From NCBI GenBank assembly GCA_030248065.1, contig JASAMV010004755.1, positions 1-64,000 of the forward strand: a stretch of DNA of 64,000 nt, given 5' to 3'. This document shows, one piece after another, positions 11,226-21,938 of this stretch. This stretch comes from Rhynchonema sp. JSB1_4 (lineage: Eukaryota; Nematoda; Chromadorea; Monhysterida; Xyalidae). A program made the translations under genes and the position numbers. Below the pieces are notes generated by a model. It was not told where the DNA came from. It ran no database searches and saw only the letters and a program-made list of their open reading frames with translations. Each line of letters begins with the position of its first letter. The stretch's first letter is position 1.

Positions 11226-14200
11226 TTTGACGTAATTGAGCTAGTTCAATAGCCACACGTTTTTGCCGAAAAGCAAAACACCCCCGTTTTTTCTTGAAGC
11301 AAACTACACCACACACAAGCGGCACAACACCAGCGATAAAATATCCCAACACAACGATGAAAATTGTCAGCACTTGGATGAAAGTAGAGCCAGTTTTGAT
11401 TGCATCCAGTATTTGAGGGAATAGGCCATCTTTCATAGACGTGGCAGGAGGAGGAGGCACAAGAAAACGCATTCAATTAAATATACGTTCAATCAATATA
11501 ATAATAAAACAATCATGTAAGCCGAGAAACGCTAGACATTAAATACTAAAGTAATCAAATAACAAGCTAGTCAGTCATTCAATCAATCAAATACATACCG
11601 ATGTTGGTTTAGTGACGTCCGATTGATCAGAATTGGTTGAGCCTGGTTGTAGCATCTCCACTATTCGGGGCATAATACCATCACTCACAGATGTAGTGGC
11701 AGGAGGAGGAGGCATCTGAAAAAGCGATCAAATAATTATACATTCAATCAATCTAATAATAAACCAATCATGTAATCAACCAATCACACACCGAAGACGA
11801 ATGAGTGATCCCCGAATGAGCAGATTGGGTTGACCCGGACTGCATCATCTCCAGGATGCGAGGTATCAAATCCGATTTCAATGTGGGAGCAGAAAACGGC
11901 GCAGATGTCTGAAAAAGCAATCAAATAAGTACAAATTCAAACAAGTCAAATCATAAACCAATCAACCAATCACACACCGAAGACGAATGAGTGATTCCCG
12001 GTCGATCAGATTGGGTTGAGCCGGACTCCAACATCTCCAAGATGCGCGGTATCAAACTGGCCTTCAATGTGGGTGCAGAAAACGGGGGCAGCAGCTGAAA
12101 AAAGCTAGACTTTAATCACTAAAGTAATCAAATAACAAGTCAGCCATTCAATCAATCGAATACAAACCGACGACGAATCAGTGACGCCCGGTCGATCAGA
12201 TTGGATTGAGCTGGATTGCAGCATCTCCACCAATCGAGGTATGTGACCAGCATTAACATACGTAGTAGTAGGAGGAGCAGGCGGCTGGAAAACAATCAAT
12301 AGATTAATTTATTTATCAGATATTCAGATATTCTATATTTATATAGAAAAATTTATCATTGTACAAATATCAAAATCACCTTCACAAGTCTACCACGCAT
12401 AAAATCGACACCTTCGGCCATTTGCGTAAAATCGACACCTTCGGCGAGCGGCGTAAAATTGGTAATCCCGGAACCACCCTTTGTGTAAACGACGTGTTCG
12501 GACGTCTGAAAAAAAGCAAGCAGCGAAAATAAAAACCCGAGAATTTTCAAAATAAACCGCTTGATGACACGCGCGTTAATGTAACCCACTATGTACTGAG
12601 GAATGAAACATTCCCGAAGATGGGTGTATCCGGAAAAATTTCCGAATAACCCCATTGGTATCCACCAATTTACCATGCAACCTATGTACCACCAATTTTC
12701 CTCGGAAAAGATCTGCAGTTTGAAGAAAATGAAGAGAGGAAATTGTTTTACAACTAACACAATCGATATCACACTGTTTGTACTCAACATTTGAAACAGC
12801 GAAACACGCCAGCTGTCTGGCCACAAGCGTACGAACGCGCGACGACTGCCCGACACCAGCACCGCATCGCGAATGGTCGTGGTTTTGTTGATGGCAAGTC
12901 GACCACGATGTCCAAGGCCGCATGTTGCAAGTTGCCTGAAAAATATAACAGCTAATGTTTAAAACTATTATCATCCATATTTTCGGGTCAAAAAGGGTTT
13001 TTAAGGAATACCGCTGTTTATTCGATCAGGCAGTTAATAAGGAGGTTTGAACAAAAGATACAGCGCACCAAATCAAAACTCACATCAAACGAAGCACGCT
13101 TGTGTCGCTATAAATAAAGATGTATTTTTTTATAACAACCGCTAATTTACATTTTTGTTAAAAAAACAGTAGTATATAAGAATTCTTTGTTGACTTCCGA
13201 ATATCGGTCATAAAAGTCTGTGTTTTCTTATTGCAACATGTGCATGTGTATAATGCGTCTGCAGACTTGCCATTCTCCGCGATGACGGTTTTTGTGCTCC
13301 TCCACGGCGTCCACCACTTGTCTCTGCTGTTGGTTGACGCGGGCGTGTCATCGTTGTTGGACGCACCGGTGCTTCTGATGTTGGACGCACCTGTCCATTT
13401 GTCGTTGAACGCGGGTATGTTTTTGTGGGCGGACGTGCGCCCGTGGGCGTATTTGGTTGTGGGGTTGCTTCTGCACGCGGTCTCGTTTGTGTTGTGGGAC
13501 CCGGGGTTATGCGTGTCGCCGGACGCGGAGGTGTGCGTGTTGTTGTGCGTGTTGCTGGACGTGGCGTTGCCCGTGCCGCCGGACGCGGTGTTGTGCGTGG
13601 TGTTGCAAGCGGGGTTGTGCGTGTTGGTGGGCGCGGGGTTGTGCGTGTTGGTGTGCGTGTTGTTGGGCGCGCGGTTGTGCGTGTTGTTGTGCGCGCGGTT
13701 GTGCGTGTCGTTGTACCCGGGGTTGGTTTTGGTGTAGGCCGAGGGGTGGCGTGAGTTGTTGCACGAGGTGAAGTGATGGTCGTTGGAGGCAGCGGGGCGT
13801 TTGTGGTGGTTGTCGTCTGGGAGTTCGAGTGTTCTTTTTTTGAAAATACTGGCACTGGTTTTTTTGAGATTTTAGGTCATTTTCTCCACCAAAACCGGTG
13901 ATAACATTAAGCGTGAACGATGTTTTTGCTATATGTTTTACAAAAAGGTCAAGGGAATGATTTTCATTGTAACTCGCAAAAAAAGCGAAAAAACATAAGT
14001 ATACCTGCAGAACATCCTCTCCACACCGGGCAATTTTCACACAATTTGTGGTAGCACTGTGAGCAAGGCAGATGCAATCACAGTGCTGCTGTTGCGATAT
14101 TATTAGCGATTTGATTTTCACAAATCCCATGAAAATTGGAGAATTGCAGTCGTCGAAATCTGGATCCATGAGTGATAATCGAGGAATACTGCCAGGCTGG

Positions 14201-14331
14201 GCAACAATTAAAGCGACAGACGAGTTATCGAGAAAGCCGTTGCACACAACATTTCCATCGAATCTGTCGCATCGGCCAGCCACCAGTCGGCAGAAACAGA
14301 TACTCATCAGCACAACAGCGAATCTGATCAT
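11212..14331 (-). CDS. modular secreted or surface protein: signal peptide, mucin-like, TSP1, 4x39-aa modules, TM
   Basis: Unrecognised gene assembled from phase-0 exons on the minus strand. (1) 14331-14007: Met plus hydrophobic signal peptide (MIRFAVVLMSICFCRLVAG), then a Cys-rich segment. (2) A Thr/Pro/Arg-rich stretch within 13855-13208, exact splice unclear. (3) 12935-12759: a TSP1 domain beginning RPWTSWSTC, with six Cys. (4) 12505-12380: 42-codon linker containing the doublet AEGVDFTQMAEGVDF. (5) Four exons of exactly 117 nt (12284-12168, 12094-11978, 11908-11792, 11715-11599), each encoding one 39-residue module with core IPRI(L/V)EM(L/M)QSGST. (6) 11472-11212: a module start, a hydrophobic segment (FIQVLTIFIVVLGYFIAG onward) and a basic tail (FKKKRG). 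This suggests an anchored cell-surface or secreted adhesive protein; function unknown. The terminal exon lacks a visible AG acceptor at the expected place. Confidence 0.6.
11599..12284 (-). repeat. tandem array of four equal 117-nt module exons
   Basis: Exons and the introns between them repeat as a unit of about 180-190 bp. Each exon is 117 nt, phase 0 at both ends, with acceptor (T)nCAG and donor GTGTGT or GTATGT. Encoded modules begin Pro/Ala-rich, share an amphipathic IPRI-EML core, and end in a Ser/Thr-rich tail such as SDRPGVTDSSS. The terminal exon begins with the first half of a fifth module before switching to the membrane segment. This is exon duplication inside one gene. Confidence 0.85.
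13058..13113 (-). repeat. 55-bp segment repeated at 17850-17905
   Basis: The reverse complement of this block (starting TTTATAGCGACACAAGCGTGC and ending GGTGCGCTGTATCT) recurs directly beyond the outer edge of the right inverted arm. In the gene it lies upstream of the modules; at the right arm it lies downstream. That is the arrangement expected at the junction of a past tandem duplication. Confidence 0.85.
13208..13855 (-). other. Thr/Pro/Arg mucin-like coding repeat
   Basis: A 215-residue minus-strand frame dominated by TTPRPT-, TTRTT- and ATPRP-like units, typical of O-glycosylated stalks. A second open frame over the same repeat is His/Gln/Pro/Ala-rich and joins the signal-peptide exon without a break. 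The signal-peptide exon ends in phase 0 at CTGCAG|GTATAC, and the nearest acceptors lead into the second frame. So either the Thr-rich frame needs an unseen splice, or the sequence carries a one-base error. I favour the Thr-rich frame on composition. Confidence 0.5.
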
Positions 14332-14393
14332 TGTTAATCGGCCAGAAAATCTCTAAAAAAGTCCTTTTTGTTAGATTGAAAAACTATCATTAT

Positions 14394-15599
14394 TTATTCC
14401 GCAGACCGCACACAAGACACGCAAAAGCTCGAAAAAATAAGTAACAGTGCGGAGAAGTGCAAAAAACGAAAAGAACACGAACGAAATATCTGCAAAATAT
14501 TTTTTACAAGAATGTGCGACACGGCTGTTTTCACAATGTGCAACCGCTTGCGGATTAAGAAAATTGAGAGGTGGGAATCAAGGAAAACCCGCACCAAAAA
14601 CGGGCACTGTTGTTTGGACAGCGATCCGCAATACGCACGCATTGTGAACACAGCCTCAATGTCGCGTGCAACATCGCAACCGGGAAAGACCAAGAGAGCA
14701 GGTAAACTGTCATCACGCGGGTTTTGAGACTGGTGGTAAAGCATTGAAAAACGGAAATAAAAAAAGTTATTGAAAAAGATTATAAAAGTTTTTTACAAAA
14801 AAAGTAAACAAAATATTTTTTAACAAAAATAAAAAACCGATCTGAAGCATGATCTTTTTTGTACAAGGATTAAAGCTGTACCAAGGCATTATAGATAAAT
14901 TTACCACACATCGCAAGCCTCACTCAAGCTGCGAGAATACCCGAAAAATGTTGAATAACAGTCAAATGCAAAAAAAATCAACTTATGTCAACAATGTCTG
15001 TTTTCAAGAAAAAATAAAAAATATCATTTTCGGGTGTTGTTCAGTTGGTTTGACAAGTTTTGGCGCACCAGTTCATGTAATACTTCTTGCACAGCTACCA
15101 CGGACTTAGCTGTAGCGCTGAAAAGAAGCACATCTTTTTGCAATGTTCGGCTGATGTGAACACTAAAAACAGCTGCGCAGCACCCAAGTGTCAGTGTCAG
15201 GGTTGGATTAAAAAAATTTTTTATTATCGAACTTTTTTCTTTAAAAAAAACTTTTTAAAATTTTTTTTTAAAAAATCACCTTTTTTATTCCGGACCCCCC
15301 AAAAATTGGTTTCTAGAAAAATGAAATTTTCTGAAATCATGTTACTTAGGTATGTTTTGAGGGACACTAAAGAGAACTTCTCCACTGACTTGCATGTTTA
15401 TGTCGATCATGGTGAGGGAGGAGAGGGAGGGGGAAATTTTTATTTTTAAGAGATTTTGAGGATGGTGAAAGGTGAGGAATTGGGGAAATGGGGTTTTGGA
15501 TGGTGTTTTGAAAGGGGAAGGGGTTGGGTTAGAAATTCTGGGTTTTTTTTTCGCGCTTTTTTAGGCAAGCGTTTACAGCCGCCCGGGTCGTTTCCTCAG
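14394..15599. other. spacer of inverted duplication, no gene recognised
   Basis: AT-rich with homopolymer A/T runs (14740-14850, 15205-15290). The open frames at 14394-14744 and 15087-15449 show no recognisable family or splice support. It may contain the promoter and 5' untranslated region of the minus-strand surface-protein gene. Confidence 0.4.
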
Positions 15600-17847
15600 G
15601 TGGATTTATGCGTGGTAGCTTGTGAGGTGATTTTGATATTTGTACAATGATAAATTTTTCTATATAAATATAAAATATCTGAATATCTGATAAATAAATT
15701 AATCTATTATTGTTTTCCAGCCGCCTGCTCCTCCTACTACTACGTATGTTAATGCTGGTCACATACCTCGATTGGTGGAGATGCTGCAATCCAGCTCAAT
15801 CCAATCTGATCGACCGGGCTCACTGATTCGTCGTCGGTTTGTATTCGATTGATTGAATGGCTGACTTGTTATTTGATTACTTTAGTGATTAAAGTCTAGC
15901 TTTTTTCAGCTGCTGCCCCCGTTTTCTGCACCCACATTGAAGGCCAGTTTGATACCGCGCATCTTGGAGATGTTGGAGTCGGCTCAACCCAATCTGATCG
16001 ACCGGGATCACTCATTCGTCTTCGGTGTGTGATTGGTTGATTGGTTTATGATTTGACTTGTTTGAATTTGTACTTATTTGATTGCTTTTTCAGACATCTG
16101 CGCCGTTTTCTGCTCCCACATTGAAATCGGATTTGATACCTCGCATCCTGGAGATGATGCAGTCCGGGTCAACCCAATCTGCTCATTCGGGGATCACTCA
16201 TTCGTCTTCGGTGTGTGATTGGTTGATTACATGATTGGTTTATTATTAGATTGATTGAATGTATAATTATTTGATCGCTTTTTCAGATGCCTCCTCCTCC
16301 TGCCACTACATCTGTGAGTGATGGTATTATGCCCCGAATAGTGGAGATGCTACAACCAGGCTCAACCAATTCTGATCAATCGGACGTCACTAAACCAACA
16401 TCGGTATGTATTTGATTGATTGAATGACTGACTAGCTTGTTATTTGATTACTTTAGTATTTAATGTCTAGCGTTTCTCGGCTTACATGATTGTTTTATTA
16501 TTATATTGATTGAACGTATATTTAATTGAATGCGTTTTCTTGTGCCTCCTCCTCCTGCCACGTCTATGAAAGATGGCCTATTCCCTCAAATACTGGATGC
16601 AATCAAAACTGGCTCTACTTTCATCCAAGTGCTGACAATTTTCATCGTTGTGTTGGGATATTTTATCGCTGGTGTTGTGCCGCTTGTGTGTGGTGTAGTT
16701 TGCTTCAAGAAAAAACGGGGGTGTTTTGCTTTTCGGCAAAAACGTGTGGCTATTGAACTAGCTCAATTACGTCAAATAGAGAATGTGTAGGATTTTTTGG
16801 TGATCGGAGAAAAGCTCAATTTGATCTTCAAGTTTTGTTCTGTTTGGGATTGTCCATTATACTATTCTCTCACTGATCATTTCTGAAATCTCGCTGATAC
16901 TATTCGCTTTGGCTGTTTTGCTTTTCGGCAAAAACGCGCGGCTGTTGAATTAGCCGAAAATACGTCAAATAGAGCATGTGTTGGATTTTGTGATCGGAGA
17001 AAAGCTCAATTTGATCTTCAAATTTTGTTCTGTTTGCGACTGCCCATTATACTATTCTCACACTGGTCATTTGTGAATCTCACTGATGCTATTCGCTTTT
17101 TTTGCTTATCAACGATGTGATTCGATCGGTCGGCCTTGTTATTGTTCAATTTTTACACAATTTTTTATTCGTTCGATTTGTAAATCACAAATACATATGC
17201 TCATTTTTTCAGCAATATTATTCAAATATTATTCATGATGAGATTCATTGCGAAAATAAAATTTCTGTTGCAACGGTGATTTGATGTTCATGGATTCGGG
17301 GCAAGTTGATTTTTGCTGATTGCTGAAAAAAGAGAAAAATTGTGTTTTGTCATGGAGGTACAGAACTCCGTCAGTTTTGTGGGTGCTAAAACATCCGATA
17401 TTTAGGCTTTACGTTTCTTGTGAGGCTTAGGCTTATGCTTGCGTTTGTGCTTATACAATGCAGCTGTACTTAATTTTGATAAGCCATTTTTCACATTTGT
17501 ACATTTCGGTCGCTCTGGGTATATGGTTAAGAATAGGGGCTATATCACACTGGTACTACTTACGTTTGTGTTTGTTATCGAATTACGTGTGTGCCCCGTG
17601 TGCGCGATTGCGCTTCCTGTTGTTTTGGTTATTTCCTTTTGTTATTATAAAAACTATATTGTGAACGAGCGAGTCGGCTGATTGACGAGCGAGTGAACAA
17701 ACGAACATTGCATTCCCGAATCCCGAAACACGCACGAAACGAGCATTCCGAATATTGGCTTCTATTGATTTGGCTCGGTTGACGATTCCGGTTTCTGCAA
17801 GCACTAGTAGATACCTGTTCTGTACCTACCTATACCTAGATACCTAT
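15600..17847. repeat. right arm of large inverted duplication
   Basis: Reverse-complement copy of 10155-12402. The inner edge lies inside the 42-codon exon of the surface-protein gene (only its last about 20 nt are present), so this copy lacks the signal peptide, mucin stretch and TSP1 exons. The outer edge at about 17847 is followed by the 55-bp block found at 13058-13113. Confidence 0.95.
15721..16790 (+). pseudogene. damaged 3'-half copy of the surface-protein gene
   Basis: Carries the four module exons (15721-15836, 15910-about 16026, 16094-16210, 16287-16403) and the terminal membrane exon (16530-16790). The last two module exons and the terminal exon match the left copy exactly in length. 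The first module exon lacks one base (GGGCTCAC versus GGGCGTCAC on the other arm). The second lacks two (GAGTCGGC for GAGTCCGGC; GGGATCAC for GGGAATCAC), breaking the frame. There is no signal-peptide or TSP1 exon upstream. The losses are single bases in short runs, so consensus-sequence error is an alternative to real decay. Confidence 0.75.
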
Positions 17848-17905
17848 TTATAGCGACACAAGCGTGCTCGTTTGATGTGAGTTTTGATTTGGTGCGCTGT
17901 ATCTA

Positions 17906-19066
17906 TGGAAGGTTTGTGGAGGGGTAGTGTGGGTATATAGAATATTGTGCACGCATATTCATTTTAGTTAATCCGCCGACAGCACAAAACCTGTCTAGCT
18001 CGATTAAGCCATAGCGTATATGTTAATCAGGCTTGAACCACCTGGAACAGCAGAAAGCTTCACAGACATTTTAATTCAAGGGGCATTCACTTTTATTTGT
18101 CTTGTCTGTGCGTGGGATTGTTATATAAAAGGGCTCAAGTAACACTCTTACAATGTCAGCTGTATTACAACTGTCAACTGCTGCATACGTACAGTATATT
18201 GATGAATTTCGTGGCCTGTATTAGATGAAATTGCTATATAAAAATATTGTTGCAGCACATCGTTCATGAAGATAAGGATGAAGAAGATAAATAACTTCTT
18301 CTGTGTACCCCATGCACAATTGATAATTCATTATAGCATCTCCATCAGATGCGCTTCTATTACAGCGCCGTGGCTTTAATTAGAGGATCTTCTACAGTAT
18401 TATTTTTCTGCGATGTGCTCCGAGGTTGGGCCTATCAAAACACAAAAGACGCAACATGTACGATCAGTTTTCTTTCGATCAGGCGGCGAGGTATGTGATG
18501 CAACTGTACCAGTCTGTCAACCACCACGATATGTTTGTGTGATTCCGAACAAGACCGGATCTAAAGTGACAGTGAATGCCATTGAACATCAAACCACCGA
18601 CTACCACCGTGTATACAACTGTACCACATTTCCATTCAATTCAAGGTTATACTCCAAAACTCTCAATGCCCCTCGAAAAATGCCTCCAAAGGCGAACACA
18701 TTCGCAGTTGCTACTTTATTAACGTACAACAAGTGACCAACAACAGAAGTAAAACTGCCTTTGACAAGGAACGGGAAATATAAAACCTGACCAGGCTCAA
18801 CAGACGGGTTCTCCACAAAGTTAAAACTGAAACATACATATGTATAGGTACACCAAAAGATACCGGAGTTTTCCATTTCCCGGTGCCGGGATTTTGACTT
18901 GTAAACTGCTGGAAAATCAGCCTTTTCGAAAATCAAAGTTTACCCAAAATAATACGGTTAATCCTGTTACTGTTTCTACCTATAGTTTCCCGCAAGTTTT
19001 AATTCGGCGGCGGGTGTATGTACTTGGGCTTGAGAACCAGTTTCAAAGTTGTTATACATACAGTAT
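17906..19066. other. no gene firmly recognised
   Basis: Two overlapping candidates lie at 18413-18830. On plus, a Cys-containing frame (18413-18736). On minus, a frame (about 18830-18601) with EPGQVLYFPFLVKGSFTSVV and a hydrophobic/aromatic pattern. Either could be one exon of a gene, but neither gives a splice chain I can follow or a family I recognise. Confidence 0.35.
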
Positions 19067-19069
19067 GTA

Positions 19070-19215
19070 TTGGTTGCACAATGACTATAATAAATTGGTC
19101 AAATCTTTTCCCTGAATCGTAAAGAGGGAAAGTGACGGGGTGGTGACGTTGCGTTGCTGGATCGCACACAAAGCTTTAGTAAAGAGAATGTTTTCAGACC
19201 TGCGGCAACTGTGAG
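19070..19215. mobile_element. partial MITE, mariner-type end
   Basis: Begins with a variant of the terminal sequence TTGGTCGCACAATGACTATA (here TTGGTTGCACAATGACTATAA) after TA. Its body resembles, in reverse orientation, that of the copies at 48719 and 57298 (GGTCAAAT..., ...CGTTGCGTTG, ...AGAGAATGTTT, CTGCGGCAAC). The other end is missing. Confidence 0.6.
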
Positions 19216-19234
19216 CTCTGAACCGCCACACCAA

Positions 19235-20200
19235 ACGTGTGCTCCCGGAAGGACTCGGACCTCCCACCTCCCAGCCACCAGGCCTGGACAGCCAGTTGCT
19301 CTGCTCAACTGAGCTACGGGAACGCGGTCTGGCTGCGGCTCAAAGTTGCACTTATACCCATGCAACCGTGCAGACACACACTGCTTTGCACGCCACGCTA
19401 CACGTTCACTTGGCTGGCGAGCTTCCAGTCCACACATCCTCCCATTCACGGAAGGTTTGACCTCAAACCTGCGGGTTTCCACCCGTCTTTTCTCCGAACC
19501 AGCGCTGCTGGTCGTGTCCATCGCGCAGGCACTTGCAGGAGCCCAACCCTGAATACGGCAGGATTGTCGCTGCGCACTTCCCTTTCCACAGGCAAGCACT
19601 CGCGGGCTTTGACCCACAAGGGGCTAACCGCTCGCACCTCATGCTCCACACGATAGCGCCACCTCCCTCTTACGAAGGTCTGACCCCAGACCGGCTCCTT
19701 GGCCGTGACTGCGGGTTGGTTCATCTCAACTTGGGCTCACCAATCATCCTCCAGCCCGCACCGCCCCAAACATATGGACACGGCAGGGTTTGAACCTGCG
19801 TCTTCCGGCTGTTCTAACCAACTGAACTACGCGTCCGTCTGGCTGGCGTGCTCTTATACCTATGCAGCACCAAACGACTGCACGAACAAGGTATAACGTG
19901 TAACGCACACTAGCGCGGTATACACACACAGCCTCAGTCAGTGTAACACACACTACTTCACGGGCTGTAGCACAGGCCACGATCACACCACCTCCCCTTT
20001 TACGAAAGGTTCGGCCTCGAACCGACACTCTCTGTGAACCAGCGCAACGTGGCCCACAAGGAACTACGCACAAATGTACGCAAATCAACTTGTATCACGT
20101 CCACACGTAGCGCCACCTCCCCCTCTCAGAAGGTCTGACCCCAGACCGGCTCCTTGGCCGCAACTGCGGGTTGGTTCACTTGTCGGGCTCACCTCATCTG
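19235..20200 (-). repeat. cluster of tRNA-related SINE-like segments
   Basis: Two minus-strand segments show RNA polymerase III internal promoters. At about 19335-19245: TAGCTCAGTTGAGC (A box) and GGTCCGAGTCC (B box), with possible pairing of the flanking GTTCCCG and CGGGAGC. At about 19840-19780: TAGTTCAGTTGG and GGTTCAAACCC. The intervening sequence repeats as blocks such as GCGCCACCTCCC...CAGACCGGCTCCTTGGCCG (about 19660-19740 and 20110-20200). This suggests tRNA-derived SINEs rather than functional tRNAs. The plus-strand readings are dispersed and not convincing as genes. Confidence 0.6.
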
Positions 20201-21082
20201 CAAGAGAAAACGCATAATGATGAAAAACAAGCAGGCAACACAAGATAAAATCTCACAGCATGTCTTGTATTTTGTTTGTTGCTTGCTTTTTGTGGTGGCC
20301 TGCTCAGTTGTTGTCTGCACCAAACATAAGGGTACTCTGCATGTGTGATTGGTCATTGGGTGATCATACATAGATGCGCCCCACAATGCTCTCCGTTCTT
20401 ATTTCCATAACTTGCTGCCTGACGCCATGTGATGCACACTTTTCAACAGCTCCAGTCGCTGCCTTTGGATGTATGACAAAACTGAAAAGAAACGCGCGCG
20501 GTGCGCGCGCCATTTGCTCTGTGCAGAAACCACAAATCAAGCCGACCTCCCTATGCTTATGTGCACAACGCCTGGCGGGCGCGCCGCGCGCGCTAGTGTT
20601 GCAAAGTGGCCACATAATTAGTCACGGACTGTACATATACGTAAGCATAAATTTCATCCTCATTTTTTCATCTGGAACTTTCTCACGCGGCTGATAGCTA
20701 CAGTATCGATGACTCGTAAAACATTACGGAAATACAAAAGCAATTATATTTGATTCGAAAAAACAGAGAACGCGCAGTCGTGGACATCACGTCCATAGAT
20801 GCTTCAAGCATCATGCTTGAATAAGAGAAGAAACTAAAAATTCATAGTACCGGAAAGTTTACACACTCGAGCATATTACCAGCGTGAGACCCCCACAAAG
20901 CTCAATAAATACAGCTGAAAATGTTTCGGTGAATGCGTATATACAAACCGGTAAGGATCAAATTGTGTGATGCGCCATTGAAACATGCGGGTGAAAATGT
21001 TTCGGCGATTGCATACATACGATCAGCTTGTGGTCGGAATTGGTCGGTTATCGACCGATATCGATTTAAATCGATATTGGTA

Positions 21083-21352
21083 TTGGTCGCACAATGACTA
21101 TAGAAGAATCCATCCAATAATTTTCCTGAATGGTAAGGCACGTCTCGCTGCAGATCACAAGCGTTCTATTTATATTTTTTCCAAAACATTTCTGGCGATA
21201 TTACAGTGAAGCTGTTTGAACACTGTGAGCGTGATATCGGCAGAAATGTTTTGGAAAAAATATAAATAGAACGCCTGTGATCTGCAGCGAGACGTGCCTT
21301 ACCATTCAGGAAAATTTTTGGATGGATTCTTATATAGTCATTGTGCGACCAA
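21083..21352. mobile_element. hairpin MITE, mariner-type, TA target site
   Basis: Flanked by TA on both sides. Its left half (TTGGTCGCACAATGACTATA onward) is almost a perfect reverse complement of its right half, with arms of about 115-130 bp around a loop near 21200-21235. The same ends occur at 48719-48985, 54199-54601 and 57298-57572. No coding capacity. Confidence 0.9.
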
Positions 21353-21479
21353 TAGAATTAACCGATATTATTTAATTAATTATTTTTTTAATTTAATAAT
21401 AAATATAAACGATTCCAGAACTGGTCTCAGAATTGCAAAATAAGCTATTTTAAAGTTTTTTCAATTTTTGGCAAAATTG

Positions 21480-21925
21480 CCGTTGGATACGGCGCGCCAC
21501 ATCAAATTTAGACCGGATAAGGCGCGCCACAGCAGTTCAAGTATGGTTCAGGCACGCTGCACAAAATGTGACCGAATACTGCGCGCAACAAAGAAAAGTC
21601 ACCGGATGCCGAGCGCCACCCAAAATATACGCGGATACGGCGCGCCACATGTGGATATGACACACCGTAGCCGGATACCAGGCGCCACACAAAATATGGG
21701 CGGATACTAAGTGCAACAGCTGGAGACGGTGTAACACAAATGATCTGAGCGGATACCAGGCGCCACATAAAATCTGAGCGGATACCAAGCGCCACAAGCG
21801 GATACTAGGCGCCACAAAAGATCTGAGCGGATACCAAGCGCCACAAGCGGATACCGAGCGCCACAAGCGGATACCAGGCGCCACAAAAAATCTGAGCGGA
21901 TACCGAGCGCCACACAGCCCCGCCC
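21480..21925. repeat. GCGGATACCAAGCGCCACA minisatellite
   Basis: Tandem array of units combining GCGGATAC(C/G) with (A/G)GCGCCACA and a short spacer (AAAATCTGA). Unit length alternates between about 18 and 31 bp. Stop-poor on the minus strand, giving spurious open frames. Confidence 0.85.
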
Positions 21926-21938
21926 CAATGCCATGTAT

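Larger units (their letters stand above)
10155..12402. repeat. left arm of large inverted duplication
   Basis: Near-identical reverse complement of 15600-17847. For most of the arm the paired coordinates sum to 28002 (for example 11715 with 16287), so there are no indels in the outer part. Identity ends abruptly at the outer edge (AGATACCT then unrelated bases). Toward the inner edge the arms differ by several single-base indels. The arm includes the module exons and terminal exon of the surface-protein gene and about 1 kb of its 3' flank. Confidence 0.95.

Noticed and set aside
10155..17847. Reading the 2.25-kb arms as terminal repeats of a Maverick-type or other large transposon
   Set aside because: No integrase, polymerase or transposase lies between them, one arm edge falls within an exon, and the arms are parts of a host-like gene.
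18413..18936. A gene on either strand at this position
   Set aside because: Both strands have plausible-looking residues, but neither yields a splice chain or family; recorded as unresolved instead of called.
19245..19840. Functional tRNA genes
   Set aside because: A and B boxes are present, but anticodon and T arms do not fold convincingly and the segments are embedded in repeated blocks, so SINE-like is the safer call.
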